Assembly: GCA_013115125.1 (NCBI GenBank)
Contig: JABANN010000199.1
Location: 1-53,853 of the forward strand
DNA length: 53,853 nucleotides
Direction of reading: 5' to 3'
From: Perkinsus olseni
Lineage: Eukaryota; Perkinsozoa; Perkinsida
Part shown: in pieces, positions 41,112 through 52,208 of the stretch
How positions within the stretch are numbered: the stretch's first letter is position 1
Layout: each line of letters opens with the position of its first letter
The notes under the pieces: model-generated
Told to the model about the DNA's origin: nothing
Database searches by the model: none
The model's input: the letters and a program-made list of their open reading frames with translations, nothing else
Position numbers and translations under genes: made by a program

Positions 41112-43204
41112 TTAGCTATCCAGACGTGAGCTGAGTGGGTGGCTGGCCTTCTCAGGGTACCTCTCGAAGTGGTGATAGTCCATTCTCCTCGCCTTCTTGA
41201 ATGTGAGGTTACACTGATCCAGAGCCTCTAGACAGTAGTCGCGGAAGCACAGGGTCGATGTTGGCTAAGACAAAAACGGTCCGCGATGGTTGCCGAAGAC
41301 CCTCCCTCACAACGCGGTTTATTGAACACCACATCTTGTAGTTGTGTTCGAGCATGTTGAGCACAGTGAGCCGCTTGAACATCTTGAAGACGTCCTGGTT
41401 CTTCCGAAAGAATGCTATCCGCACCATGGCATCCCACTCCTGAATAGCAAGAGGTCCCGGGATCGATCCCCGCAGACTGCACTTCTCACCTCGAAGTCGA
41501 CCTTCGGCGCTGGAACTCGAGGCGTGAGTCTTATGATCACTGAAGTTGTCTGGGGTTGCGGGAAGAACGCTCTGCCCGGTACCTGACAACCGAAGCCCAG
41601 CCTAACACACCGCAGACCAACACCGCGGCATCTCTGAGGAGACCACACAGGGAACGGCAGGGCCCTTCCGATCGGCTCCCCGATGATACACTACGAAAAA
41701 TCTGTAAAGGGAAGTTAGTTTCGCGGAAGACACTGCTACTATGGTATAGCGAGTTTCGACACGAAAATTTCTCCATACACTCCGCCCAGCATAGAGGTGC
41801 TCAGAGAAACACGAATTCCATGCTACATGGAACAGTAAATAATCGTTGCCACCTAAGCTTAGCTTCAATTCCCGGACACACAAGTCGCCAGGGGTCACGA
41901 CAAAAAAGCCAGTCGGCTGCTCTCCCCTTCTTGAGGACACCTTGCATATCCGCTCCGCCTTAAAGAACATTCGCATGTTCAACGACAACCGAGAGTAAAT
42001 CTTCTCTCCAGGATCCGCCAGAAGTTTCTTCCCGAATTCGTGCCTGTGACCGATGCTGAGCGGCACCCCTTGCCCTCCCGACGTACTGCAGCATTATGAT
42101 GCCGGTCCGAAATGGATGGCCCATGAGCTTCAACAGGAAGCCCGTTGCGAGATGGTAACTGAGAGACGCCACCAAACTCGCTAAAGCGCATGTCTAACCT
42201 CCCAGCCGCCCGCCTGCTGTGAATAGGAATGCCGGCCAGCCCTGCACTCACGAGTCACAGCCGAAGACTTCAGAGTCGTGATATTGTACAAGTTGCACGA
42301 TTGACAGGAAAGGCTATGATTTGATCCAGCAGACTTGCCGAGCAAGGCTGCTCATAATAGACTCACGGCAGGTTGGCTATGACCACATCGAAGTGCGGCA
42401 ATGCTAGTCTCTTGAAATCACCAGTGACCACTTCCATGTTCGATGCTCCTCTGAAAAGAGGCAGCAGGAAGAAGACTCTTGCTTCACCAAGGTTGACCGG
42501 CAACTCACTGCATTTCAGCGCGTTGTTCAACTTCCTTCGCCAACCCTTCGTTGACCTCCATGGCCACAACATGGTTCGCCAGCTCGCTCAGCTTCACAGT
42601 CATGTTACCCGTACCAGGGCCCATCTCAAGGACCGTGTCCGAGGGCCGGATTCCAGCCGCCTGTCAGGAGTCACATTCTCGCCTCGCTTTCGATTGTGAA
42701 ACTCTGTGTCCAAACTACAACTGTGTGGCTCAGTCCTTGGCAAACGACATTCACCATTTCATCCAAGATCGATGAAGCAAGTAATGTCCCCATGCCAAAC
42801 AACTTTGCCGAGCTCCCGTTCAACAGAAAGACCCAACTCTCCCTGAGGCCTCCCTGCCGAGTTGACCTTCCCTGTGCGCTCCCGGCACGCCCAGGGCGAC
42901 GAAGATATTTCCAATCTCAACCGTGGGGACTTTCGCCTTCACCGATGCGATTCGCGCAGAGGGTACAGCATGGCGATGAGGCCTCCGTCCCCACCACTAA
43001 TATCCTGCTCATGATGTCCTCGTTCTGCAACAAATGGCCACCTCTATTCCGATACATCACCAGGGCGCTGTGAGGATGCATGACATTCTTCTGGAGGGGG
43101 GCCGGCTTCGAGCTGTAGGCTCCTCGTTGGGGTCGAGGCACTCTAGGATACCTCCGGAAGAACATCAGAGACAACACAACTGCATCGATACACTCTGAGC
43201 GCAC
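41112..43204 (-). CDS. rRNA adenine dimethyltransferase (DIM1/KsgA family), multi-exon
   Basis: Dimethylates two adjacent adenines at the 3' end of small-subunit rRNA, using SAM. The first exon (from ATG 43204, or Met 43165) has an Arg-rich lead and then MYRNRGGHLLQNEDIMSRI, the family GQ.fL.n element. Next come DEMVNVV, AAGIRPSDTVLEMGPGTGN (SAM motif I), ANHVVAMEVNEGLAKEVEQ and MEVVTGDFKRLALPHFDVV leading to IANLPY (the catalytic NLPY). Later exons give GFLLKLMGHPFRTGIIMLQ, EFGKKLLADPGEKIYSRLSL, RLTPRVPAPKVDFE and EWDAMVRIAFFRKNQDVFK. The last exon has RDYCLEALDQCNLTFKKARR and ends SSRLDS with TAA at 41112. The eukaryotic Dim1 C-terminal domain is present. The basic N-terminus could be mitochondrial targeting, so nuclear versus mitochondrial function is open. 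Confidence 0.9.
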
Positions 43205-43659
43205 AAAATTTCAAAATCATGTCTCCAGGCGTAGCTCTCGAGGAGCCCAGATCGATCCCCGGTCCGGGACAGTTGGAACCGTGCCCACCCCCTATCGCTC
43301 GTGCATTCATCTTGGCTGCTCAGGTTCCAACCCATTCGAAGAGTTGCGCGATTCGTGTTCCCTACCATCACCTAGCCGCTCTCGGTTGGCCACCGGAACC
43401 TCACGTCGGATACTCTTTCATACAATTCGCGATGAGCAGTGGTTCTGCCGACTTTCGGGGCCTCGGCGAAGGCTCACGTCAGCAACCGCTGGAATACATC
43501 CGATGCCTCCGCGGCAACCCAAATGTTACTACCACTATTCCTTGCAGCGCTACGGCTCGGCCGACCCCCCTCCCTCGAGGAGCCCCCTCAGACTGCACTC
43601 AACAGCCATGCAAAACCCCCGTTACGAAACTTGACCATTTCATGCATTGGATGGTAGTA
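43205..43659. other. spacer between POLE2 stop and DIM1 start
   Basis: Plus frames (43219-43743 and two shorter ones) overlap each other in three frames and lack motifs. They run antisense to the end of the POLE2-like gene. Treated as non-coding. Confidence 0.5.
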
Positions 43660-46600
43660 CTATACGTTGCTCCTCTCCACACAGTAGCGGTAGTCGGGCG
43701 CGAAGGGGCGATAGACGTAGAAGGGAAACCCTTGGTCATCTGACCAGCGGTGACGGTGACACGCTCCGACGTCCACCACACCAACCTGTGAGGGATCTCT
43801 TGAATTCACCGGTGCTGCAGAGGATTATGTCGTCATCCAGCAGCTCTTCGTGGGGAGTCACCGAGTGGTCGCAGATGAAGACCTGATGACACCTCTCTAC
43901 TTCCAGGGATGGAAACGATGGCCTACAGCGTTAGGCGGAGAGTAGAGCTGGAGAATATGATCCAACCCCCACACGACCGGCTGAGTCTCCTGTGACACCG
44001 GGCACAGATGGCCTTGCCGAGAGATAGCCCGAAAAAACTAAAGAGCCATCCGTCACGCGCCACGAAATTAGCGCAAGTGTCTACTGACCTCCCTATTAGT
44101 AGCCCTTTGCCTGTCTTCCTTCCTAGCAGCATCCGCACTTTCCAGCTGCCGAACGATACAGTTGTTGTACAGCTTTCGGCATACCTGAGCGCTCGAATGT
44201 CATTTCCCAACCAGCGCCGGAGCTGATCCGCTTCCACGGCGAGCCCTGTTTCGAGGGTTGTCGGTAGTTTCGAGGGCTGTCAGCTCCGCGCCTTGAACTG
44301 GCACTGTTCTGACCGGAACTGTTCTGGCTGTCAGGGAGACGGGAAACGGGTGCAGAGCAAATTTGAGAGAAAAAACGCAATTCGCCGCACGACCTGCAAG
44401 ACCAGTATTCGGATGGCGATAAGAGATCCATCCTCGAGAAATTACAGCCGGAACGGACCCGTCCGAGTCCAAGCTTCCTGCGGCTTTCACGACCCGGAAG
44501 GGACGGAGTGGAAAAGAAGAATCGGAGTTCGCACAGTATGGAGATTCTATGAGCTTCGCCGTATCTCCAAAGATTTGCGATTTCGAGAAAATTTTCATTT
44601 TACCACCTCCGTGAGCTGTGCTTGCTTTTCGTGAAGACCCCCCGCAAAGACGTGAAACTAGCGGAAATACCCAACTGACGCTCTCTACGAAAACGTCCGA
44701 AAAAATAGACCTTACATCGGGTGAACGGAACGCCATGAAGTCGGCCTTGTTAGATAGACTGCCGTCTTCCTCTTCCACCACTTGCCCTCCCAAGTCCATC
44801 CGTATTCTCACAGGATTGGAGCACATGTGAACGCCTTTGAACTTCTCTAAAAATGGACGGCTTTCGAGCCTGCAGGCGTCCACCCACTTCTACTCGCGAT
44901 CCCCTGAGTAAGGTGGTCACCGAGGGGTGGGATGGGCAGGAGGCCGCCGACGCCCGCGGGATCTTCGGGGCCGGGTACGAAGACTAGCTGAGAGTTGGCC
45001 ATGGTTTCTGAGGCGGGAGGGCAGGCATGTCCAGCTTGCCAAATAAAGTGAAAACGTAGGACGGAGTATTCGAACCGGGGCCCTTTGGGATAACAATCCC
45101 TGAATCCTTACTCGGGAATCTGTCAAGCTCCTCAGACAGCCGTGCCCAGCATGCCCTGTATTCCCTCACGCTCTTCGCTGACTGACAAAAATAACCCTTC
45201 TCTGCCACCGCTGAGTATTCAGCCCTCCACTAATATTGAATCCCACATACTTGGACGATAGACCATTTCCACTATATCGGTGCTTCATCGAAGTGACTTA
45301 TTCCAGCACACGGCAGGCCGAGGAACCAGCGTTCGGCATCATTCGATCCACGTCCCCTTCACACTCCCCCCTCCGCAGCCCAGTCTGATCACCTTCAGAT
45401 TCACCGGTTTCCTAGTGAAGTTGCCCATGAACACATAGACCGCAGGAGGCGGCTGAGCCATGCGCTCAAAGCCGAACAGAATATCGCTCAGTTTATCGAA
45501 AGTTTCCTCATCGTCCAAGTGGACCTGCGATCGGTCGTGGTGGCGCTAGACCGCTGCTAGGCCCACCTCGCCCATCACAACGACCATGAGGTCCTCGGCG
45601 GACTCCAGACCAGGCTGGCCAATCTCGGAAATCTCTAGCAAGCCAGTGTGGTTCCCGAGCTGTCTGTCTCTAGCGGTGGAGCCGAAGATGTCAACAGTCG
45701 GGTCGCAAAATTTCCGGGAAACTACCTCGAAGAAGGGTTAGGGTTTCGTGTTACACGCAGAGCGTCAGAGTCGATATGCCGAACTTCCCTATGAAGCCCC
45801 TCAAAGACGTGACGGGGCAACCATCATCGTGATACAAGATGAGTATTGAAGAATACTATTCGGCCAACCAACGAGTCCGGAACGCGAATCGGCAACGAAC
45901 CCCTCATTCAAAGGCGAGAGCTCAGGAGCCATATGGTCCACTACGAGTACACGGAATGCTGATATTGTCAATACAATAACTTCCCATACCGCGGATACTC
46001 AGGATCAGCTCGGTAGAAGAGGGAAACTTCCAACGTCCGACCGCGGGAGGCTTTCAAGCGCTGGACATATTGCCTGGTAATCTACATTTCTGTGAAAAAT
46101 TCATCCTGTGTTGGAGAGGCCCGCTCTCCCAGAGACGCCCGAACCGAAAGGGTACATTGCCACTACCTCTAGGGGGCATCATCATCTCGAAGACGTGAAA
46201 GACGCCGTCGCCCAAGGCGGACATCTCCCCTTTCAACAGCACCTATCACAGTCCGTCAACGGCTGTGCGAAGAGGCGGCCCTACGAAGCTCGCATCTGCT
46301 ACGATGAGCTCTGCGCTGGGTTGGCACTGAGAGAAGTCCAATCTCACATTCTCGTGGACGTCTTCGATGTGCAACGCCCCTTCGGACGCTCTCGAAAGAA
46401 GACCAAAGACGAACTGGGAAAGGTGTGGTATCGGTCACTGAGGTGTGTCGAATATACCTACCTTAACGCCTGGATTCCCCGGTAAGTTCTCCACGGCTGT
46501 GATAACGATGCGCTCGTTCGGCCTCGGATCGAGCAGAGACTGGTCTTCCGACTTAGGAGGCTCTTCAACACAAATACCCTGTGAAGCAGGAAGCTCTCCC

Positions 46601-47561
46601 GCCGCCAGCCGAACGCGAAAATGTCAATATGAAATTCTGAGTCCATCAACAGCCGAAGGTAGCGGCCAACACTTTTAACGATTACCGGGCAAGCACGAGG
46701 ACCACATTCATACTGCTAAATTACTGGCAGAATGATTATTTCCGCTGGTACCGCGCATTGAGAAGGGACTGCCCCTGAGACCCACCTCAACGTCAGTATT
46801 GATGCTTATTCTCTCCATCATCCCGCCCATGCCTCCAACCGTGTTCCCCTGGCCCTTCACTCTGATCTACAACCGACAGCGTATCAGGGTCAGGCGACAG
46901 TCCTCCGCACCTTGGGCATTTTCGACCCTTCAGAAGCAATTTTCTCAACTGCTGAGTCTACGTACGTGGGGTTGCCCGATGATTCTGATGAAGATCGATC
47001 CGAGTCGCCAAGTTGGGCGCGACCCTACGCCACAGCGCCTTTCGGAGAGCCAGGAATCTCTCTCGGTACATCGCGGAGTGCTCCTGTGCGTCACCTAGAA
47101 CCGTCGGCAGCTTCCTCGCCGGCACCTGTAAGGTCGCCGCTGCCAACGACCGTCATTGAAGATGCTACGAATTGCTGAGCATCTTGTGCATAGTGGTATC
47201 GTAGCCCAGCCTTAACAACCCCGCCGAGAGAACCATAGGCGTCGATGAGGCGGATGGCTGCGGGCCGAGAGGAAGGGGCTCCTTCTGCTGGCATGGGCGT
47301 TGGGGGCCTAGCCAAGTCCTACTCGCCGCACCGTCACTCGCAGCAACGCAACGCTTCACCCAGAGTCAGCTGGGCAGTGCACGGAGAGCCCCCAGCGGTC
47401 AGTGAGGAATTTTCCAGCGGAATGATGGACAGCGACTCGTCAGTGAGAGCGAGGTGACGACGGAGGGCAGCGTTTGTCCAAGAACAGCTAAGTGTGTATG
47501 AGGCGTGAGGCAGAACGTGTAGCACAGGAAGACGAGGCTTTGACGAACGATGATAGACCAT
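43660..47561 (-). CDS. DNA polymerase epsilon subunit B (POLE2/DPB2-like), multi-exon
   Basis: Non-catalytic second subunit of replicative polymerase epsilon, with an OB domain and an inactive calcineurin-like phosphoesterase domain. Reading downstream: a probable N-terminal exon near 47500 (AALRRHLALTDESLSIIPLE), AMYRERFLALRKALWRR near 47050, an OB part IEDVHENVRLDFSQCQPSAE then GEMSALGDGVFHVFEMMMPP (46400-46150), and PTVDIFGSTARDRQL near 45690. Then come MVVVMGEVGL and QVHLDDEETFDKLSDILFGF followed by PPPAVYVFMGNFTRK, REYRACWARLSEELDRFPSK near 45150, and the hallmark QLVFVPGPEDPAGVGGLLPI (near 44970). FKGVHMCSNPVRIRMDLG, QPVVWGLDHILQLYSPPNAV, VFICDHSVTPHEELLDDDII and GFPFYVYRPFAPDYRYC follow, with TAG at 43660. 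The start codon is not fixed and some junctions are unplaced. Confidence 0.85.
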
Positions 47562-48186
47562 TCGCCTTAGGGTGGCCTAAGTCTCTATTCTCACTATTCG
47601 TCGAAGTAGCGCTGTGCTTCCGGTACATGTCGCAGCACTGGTACGGCCATCGAGACCGGGGCGGTGCCTCGATTTTGATCATTTGAACGCAGCCCCATGA
47701 GTCACGACGAAAACACAGCTCAACCCCGAGATATGGCGCTGCTTGTCCGTTCAGCTGCACGGAAAGTCGACCAAATCTCCGACCCCGGTGCTCGGCAGTA
47801 GAGCAAGCTCACTGTATCTCTATCGTGTATGTTCGAACGGGCTCCGTAGGCGCCGTTCTGGCCACCGGTCGGCGGCGCCATACTGCGGTCTGTTAGCGAT
47901 GCTGGGCGAGTCTGCCTCCCACAGTGACCATCTCAGAAAGAGCGACGCCCTACACTTAGGCTGCTTGACCAGCCTCGTTGCGGCGTCCGGTTTGAACACA
48001 CTCGACTCCAACCAGTACTCACGAATTGAATACCTTTTACCATCATCATCTCTTCATAACAGCCACACGTACGCATGCACAAGGCATTCGATCGCTGAGG
48101 AATATCAAGTAGCCACAAGAATCCAAGATGAAGGTTTGGCGTGCTGTCGTCGGCTGCAGGTCCTACGTGGCTTCGAACTCTCCGGC
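47562..48186. other. divergent region between POLE2-like and TIR-like genes
   Basis: Shared upstream region for two divergent genes. The plus frame open from 47743 probably overruns into it. The minus frame 47488-47760 may hold an upstream POLE2 exon. No definite promoter element was identified. Confidence 0.4.
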
Positions 48187-49551
48187 ATGACGCCTCCGAC
48201 GACTGCTAGTCACCGTAATGGCTACTGGATGGCTCACAACTCTACCGCTGTACAGGGTCACCCTAGAGGTGGCACCCGTATGAATGGCGTGCCAGTATGT
48301 GTTGTTCTTCGAGCATGGTTCTTCGACCTTATCGGTCTGCGACAGCACCCCGTCCGGTCTTCTCTGAGACAAGTTTCCAAGTTCGACGTCTTCATCAGTC
48401 ACCCGTGGTGCATCAGTCGCATGAACACTTTCCTCAGCCTGGCCTTCGTCTACGGCACGGGTTTCCCTTTTTTCCTCTCTTTTTCATTGTGTGCCGTTCT
48501 ACGGTACGCCGGCTGTAGAGTATCCGTATGTTTAGTGGCAGGCTGGTTCTCCTGGCTCGGTGGATTTATCTGTGACGGAGTTTTTTCTAGAAATAATACT
48601 ACTGTCTTCCTTGACAAGTACAGTATCGACCAGCTTGACAATAGTGAAAAGCAAGAGAGCATCCGTAGCATGCGGGAGTTTCTCGAGAAATCCGACGAGA
48701 TCCTCATACTCTGGAGCTCTGTGTACAATACTCGTCTCTGGTGCGTCTACGAGATGGCCTGCTTCTTGAAAGATCACCACATTGACAAAGTTGACATGAT
48801 GCCTGTGACCCTGTTCGCATCCAAAGTCATCACTGCGGCGATTGAAGTGGTTTATTGGAGCGCCAGAACTGCCCTCGGCGGAGAGTATGGCCTCGCTATC
48901 GATCTGACTTATGCCGCCCTCTACGGCGTCCAGGTATGCGAGGACCTCATGCCCTCAGTTATCTGTTTAAGGTCAGACATCAGTGAAGTTGATGTAGATC
49001 GCCTCCAGTGCACGGTCTCACAAGACCGGGACACGCTGGTTGGTGACATTAAGCGCATCTACGGCTCCTTCGCCTCCTTCAAAGAACATGTCCGCACATC
49101 GTTTAAAACTCTTTTGGCGACGTGGTCGACCCGAAGACACATGATACGATGTGGTCTTGTTTTCGGCTATACTTCGGCGTTGGTGACGTTTGTCACAGGT
49201 CGCTTCTCACAAACCTTACTAATCTTCCTCACGCGAGCCTCATACATGTCCTGTGTTACGCAAGGCTGTGTGGGTCTATTAAGGCTCGGTTTGAGACCGA
49301 CAAAAACCCTTGCTAGGGTGTCGGCGCTTTTCTTTGTGCCGCTGCACGCCTGGGCGGTTCATTACATGTGGGAGGTCTATGGCCCGTACGTAGATGGCTC
49401 AGACTCTGGCATTACCTTCAGCACTTTCCCCTACCGAGCAGTCATTGCTGTCGGGCAGCTGCTGATTCTCGGGTCCTGGCTGTGCTATATGGTGAGGCTC
49501 GGTATTTCCCAGAAAGGGAACGGTCTGCCTATGAAAAAGTTGGTCGAGTGA
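48187..49551 (+). CDS. multi-pass membrane protein with a TIR-like domain
   Basis: The frame is open from 47743, but the first 148 codons are of mixed, non-conserved character. The ATG at 48187 gives 454 residues. SKFDVFISHPW (Phe66) is a TIR first strand. Two hydrophobic stretches follow (about residues 78-100 and 113-135). The fold then resumes with NTTVFLDKYSIDQLDNSEKQ and FLEKSDEILILWSSVYNTRL, ending WCVYEMACFL. The WCxxE glutamate (Glu189), catalytic in NAD-cleaving TIR proteins, is kept. About four more hydrophobic helices fill residues 318-445. The same interrupted arrangement is, from memory, common in dinoflagellate predicted proteins. A role in NAD hydrolysis, signalling or assembly is inference. 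Confidence 0.75.
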   Translation: MTPPTTASHRNGYWMAHNSTAVQGHPRGGTRMNGVPVCVVLRAWFFDLIGLRQHPVRSSLRQVSKFDVFISHPWCISRMNTFLSLAFVYGTGFPFFLSFSLCAVLRYAGCRVSVCLVAGWFSWLGGFICDGVFSRNNTTVFLDKYSIDQLDNSEKQESIRSMREFLEKSDEILILWSSVYNTRLWCVYEMACFLKDHHIDKVDMMPVTLFASKVITAAIEVVYWSARTALGGEYGLAIDLTYAALYGVQVCEDLMPSVICLRSDISEVDVDRLQCTVSQDRDTLVGDIKRIYGSFASFKEHVRTSFKTLLATWSTRRHMIRCGLVFGYTSALVTFVTGRFSQTLLIFLTRASYMSCVTQGCVGLLRLGLRPTKTLARVSALFFVPLHAWAVHYMWEVYGPYVDGSDSGITFSTFPYRAVIAVGQLLILGSWLCYMVRLGISQKGNGLPMKKLVE

Positions 49552-49932
49552 AGTCGATCCGTCTGCCTCGTTATATGTTCAGTTTTTTGTCGTGTCGGTG
49601 ATTTTATAAGTCATCCAAATACAACGGTCTTACGCATTTCCACTGTACCAAACTCTTTCCGAGTTTGTCATGGGAGGGCGGACTTTATATGTGAAATTAA
49701 CCAGCGCTTCCCTGGCCTACTGCAACATTAGCGTTCGACTGGAATGCGGTAGCGCTCGGGTGGCAAGCAGTGGCTTATAAGGAGTAGACCGTCTTTCATG
49801 GCTCAGTCCACTTCTAAGCACACTTGTAGCGAACCATTTCTACAGAAGGCGGGTGATCTATCAGATGGCAAAGTGAGACCATTAGAGGCCGCGCCATACG
49901 GCACCAGGTAACTCTTAATCGCACGTCCTCAG

Positions 49933-51446
49933 GATGCGCTAGTGGAAGCCCTCTCGAGACAGCCCAGGCGAAACCTCATTCCCTCCGAGTCTCTTCCTGT
50001 GAGAAAACTCTCAGTCCATTAATGGAGTCTGATGAGCTCATTATTCACGCAGGACCTTCCCAAGATAGAGAGGCCCGAGTGCTGCCGACTGATTCATGAG
50101 TTCAAGGAGCGCCAGTGGCTGGCCTCCCGAGGTGGTTTATGCTGCTCCTCGCTAGCGTAGCTACTAGGACCCATGCTCGTCGTTCTCTGGCTCATGACTT
50201 TATTGCCTTCTTCACTGGAGTTCAGAACCAGTAGATCTGGACCAGTTCATGCCCCGCTAGAGAGAGGTTCTCGAAAGCTTTCGAATAGCACCCGTTTGAC
50301 CTCGATATCCTAAAGCATCAGGAAGTTAGCGGGACTAGGGAGCCTTCTTTTGCAGCGCCCTGTGTCCTCGACGGTATTGAACTGCTCAGCGACGGCTAGT
50401 CGGCATTACTGCCGTTGGGCAGACCCTTTCGCCTCTCACAACCACCTCACCTACGGATTTCGTGCTTACCAGGCCGCTCATGCATGATCGATTTTGACGA
50501 TCAAGAAAGGGGGATGCTTCGAACCTATTTTGACGCTCTGGATCGAGACAGCTCTGGCTCAATAGACGTCAGCGAGCTCGAGGAGGTGAGTGCGACACTC
50601 TCCACTCGACGTTTTGTCCGGCACTTGCGGCACTTACTCCTGTGAAGTGGCACTTGGTCCCGTCAACGAGCAGCCACTAGCCTTCACGATACGGAGTCAT
50701 TTGACTTACTTGATCGTGAAGACTACGTGAGTTACCTTAGGTGATGGTTGCTCTAGGACTCGCAGAGAAGCACTCAGATGTAGAGAAAATGCTCTCCGGA
50801 GTGGACGAAGATGACTCTGGCGAGATCGAATTCCACGAGTTTCTCAGCATAGTAATTACCAGCTCATTACTCGCTGGAAGTACTCGCCCGTCTGTAGTTG
50901 CGAAGAGGCCACAGCTCGAATGACCCGAGCTCGTCAGCGATGTTCAAGGTGACGCCCAATCACATCAGCATGAGCTTTGATCACCTTCCGACCTGTAGGT
51001 TTTCAAGTCTTTGATCCGAGGGAATCTCGGAGACACGGAAAACCTCGGCTTCAAGCTCCTCACTTCCGTGTATCGACGTAAAAGGATAATGGATGCAATG
51101 ATGGCGAAGAGAAAGTCAGTTTACCAGGTGAGAAAATTATCAGCCTCGCGACACCCGCCTTTGAAGGAGGTTTCGTTAGGTCGAAGGAATGCGCATATTG
51201 AAGGCTTTCGAGAGGCAACTCAACGAGTCCAGGTTCTCACGAAAGATGGGGGCTTCGCAAGAAGTAAGTTCCCCCTCGTCTCTGATACCAACTTTTTGCT
51301 CTGCGCAGGCCGAACAAGGGAAAGCCAAGAACAGCACTTCCCGACAACAGGTGGCACTCATCGTGGCCGCGCGTCTCTGGCAGGATTCATTTCTGTTAGC
51401 GGCTCTACGTCGCCCCCTTGAGATTGGCCGGTTCGAGACGTCCTAA
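49933..51446 (+). CDS. EF-hand protein with a conserved C-terminal module, 7 exons found
   Basis: Exons 49933-49998, 50053-50131, 50473-50585, 50741-50851, 50999-51127, 51180-51263 and 51309-51446 all join in phase and give about 239 residues. They read DALVEALSRQPRRNLI, DLPKIERPECCRLIHEFKER, then two canonical EF loops: DRDSSGSIDVSE (within LRTYFDALDRDSSG) and DEDDSGEIEFHE. After these comes VFKSLIRGNLGDTENLGFKL, then LLTSVYRRKRIMDAMMAKRK, a basic amphipathic segment, and a helical C-terminus ending GRFETS. Both EF loops have Asp at 1, 3 and a Glu at 12, so calcium binding is likely. The start codon lies upstream; an ATG at 49798 is out of phase with the 49907 donor. The post-EF module looks like a family shared by alveolates, but I cannot name it. 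Confidence 0.75.
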
Positions 51447-52208
51447 CCAGATGGAACTCAAGCGTCTCCTAAGAAGCGGAGATGTGAGGCTCTCCAGATA
51501 GCGAGCATCGCAGTTGGTGTCGTTCTGGCACATTGAGTACGTCTTCTGTGTATGCAAACATTCATGATCGACTACCCCACTTTTACTATCTCTACAGTCT
51601 CGTGTAACGAATAGTCAATAATAGTTCATAAGAAGGTCCACGACACAATTAACTGCACATCGTAAAGAAGTTTTTAGTGAACGAGGAGGACGAGTGGCTG
51701 ATCACGTTCTTACCCCACGATTCTCCCTCCCGCACAGCGCAGAAGCGTGTCTTCGGGTCGGTGAGCCTGGGCCACACTGCGTGGCTACGGTGTCCGGCAT
51801 TCTGGCTGAGTCAAGCTCTGCCAGCTTCCATTGTGGCGACGGTCCCCGGCCACGCTGTATTCTAGTCGTACACTGCTAAGCTTAGGCGAAGCTACAGTGT
51901 AGTCATCGGGATTTCTCTCCTCGATCTTTCGTGTGTGGGTTGTTCCAGTCCCGCCCCAAATCATCTTCATCAGGACTCGCTAGTCACCTGCAGATGGTCG
52001 GTGTCCGCAGAGAGGAGCAACCTGGCAACCGCTGTCAATGACCCGCACCACAAGAGGTCTTGAAGGCTATCATTATTAGTGCTCATGATTCCATCGTGTC
52101 GAACCTGAGATCCTAACGCAGTATCGGCAGCTGCCTGAACTGGTGCTTCACGGAAGCATCATTCGGCATGTCCGATAGCTCCCACTAACTACGAAACATT
52201 CTTCGCCG
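51447..52208. other. intergenic stretch, no supported gene
   Basis: Contains short frames near 51677-51879 without motifs, and a small inverted repeat TAAGCTTAG near 51878. Nothing else recognisable. Confidence 0.4.

Noticed and set aside
43219-43743. 174-codon plus frame
   Set aside because: Pro/Ser-rich, open in several frames, and antisense to the last POLE2 exon and its 3' flank.
45060-45120. tRNA-like stretch on the minus strand (GGTTCGAATAC with a preceding GTT anticodon-like loop)
   Set aside because: The T stem does not pair, and the segment overlaps a POLE2 exon end (REYRACWARLSEELDRFPSK), so it is coding/intron sequence.
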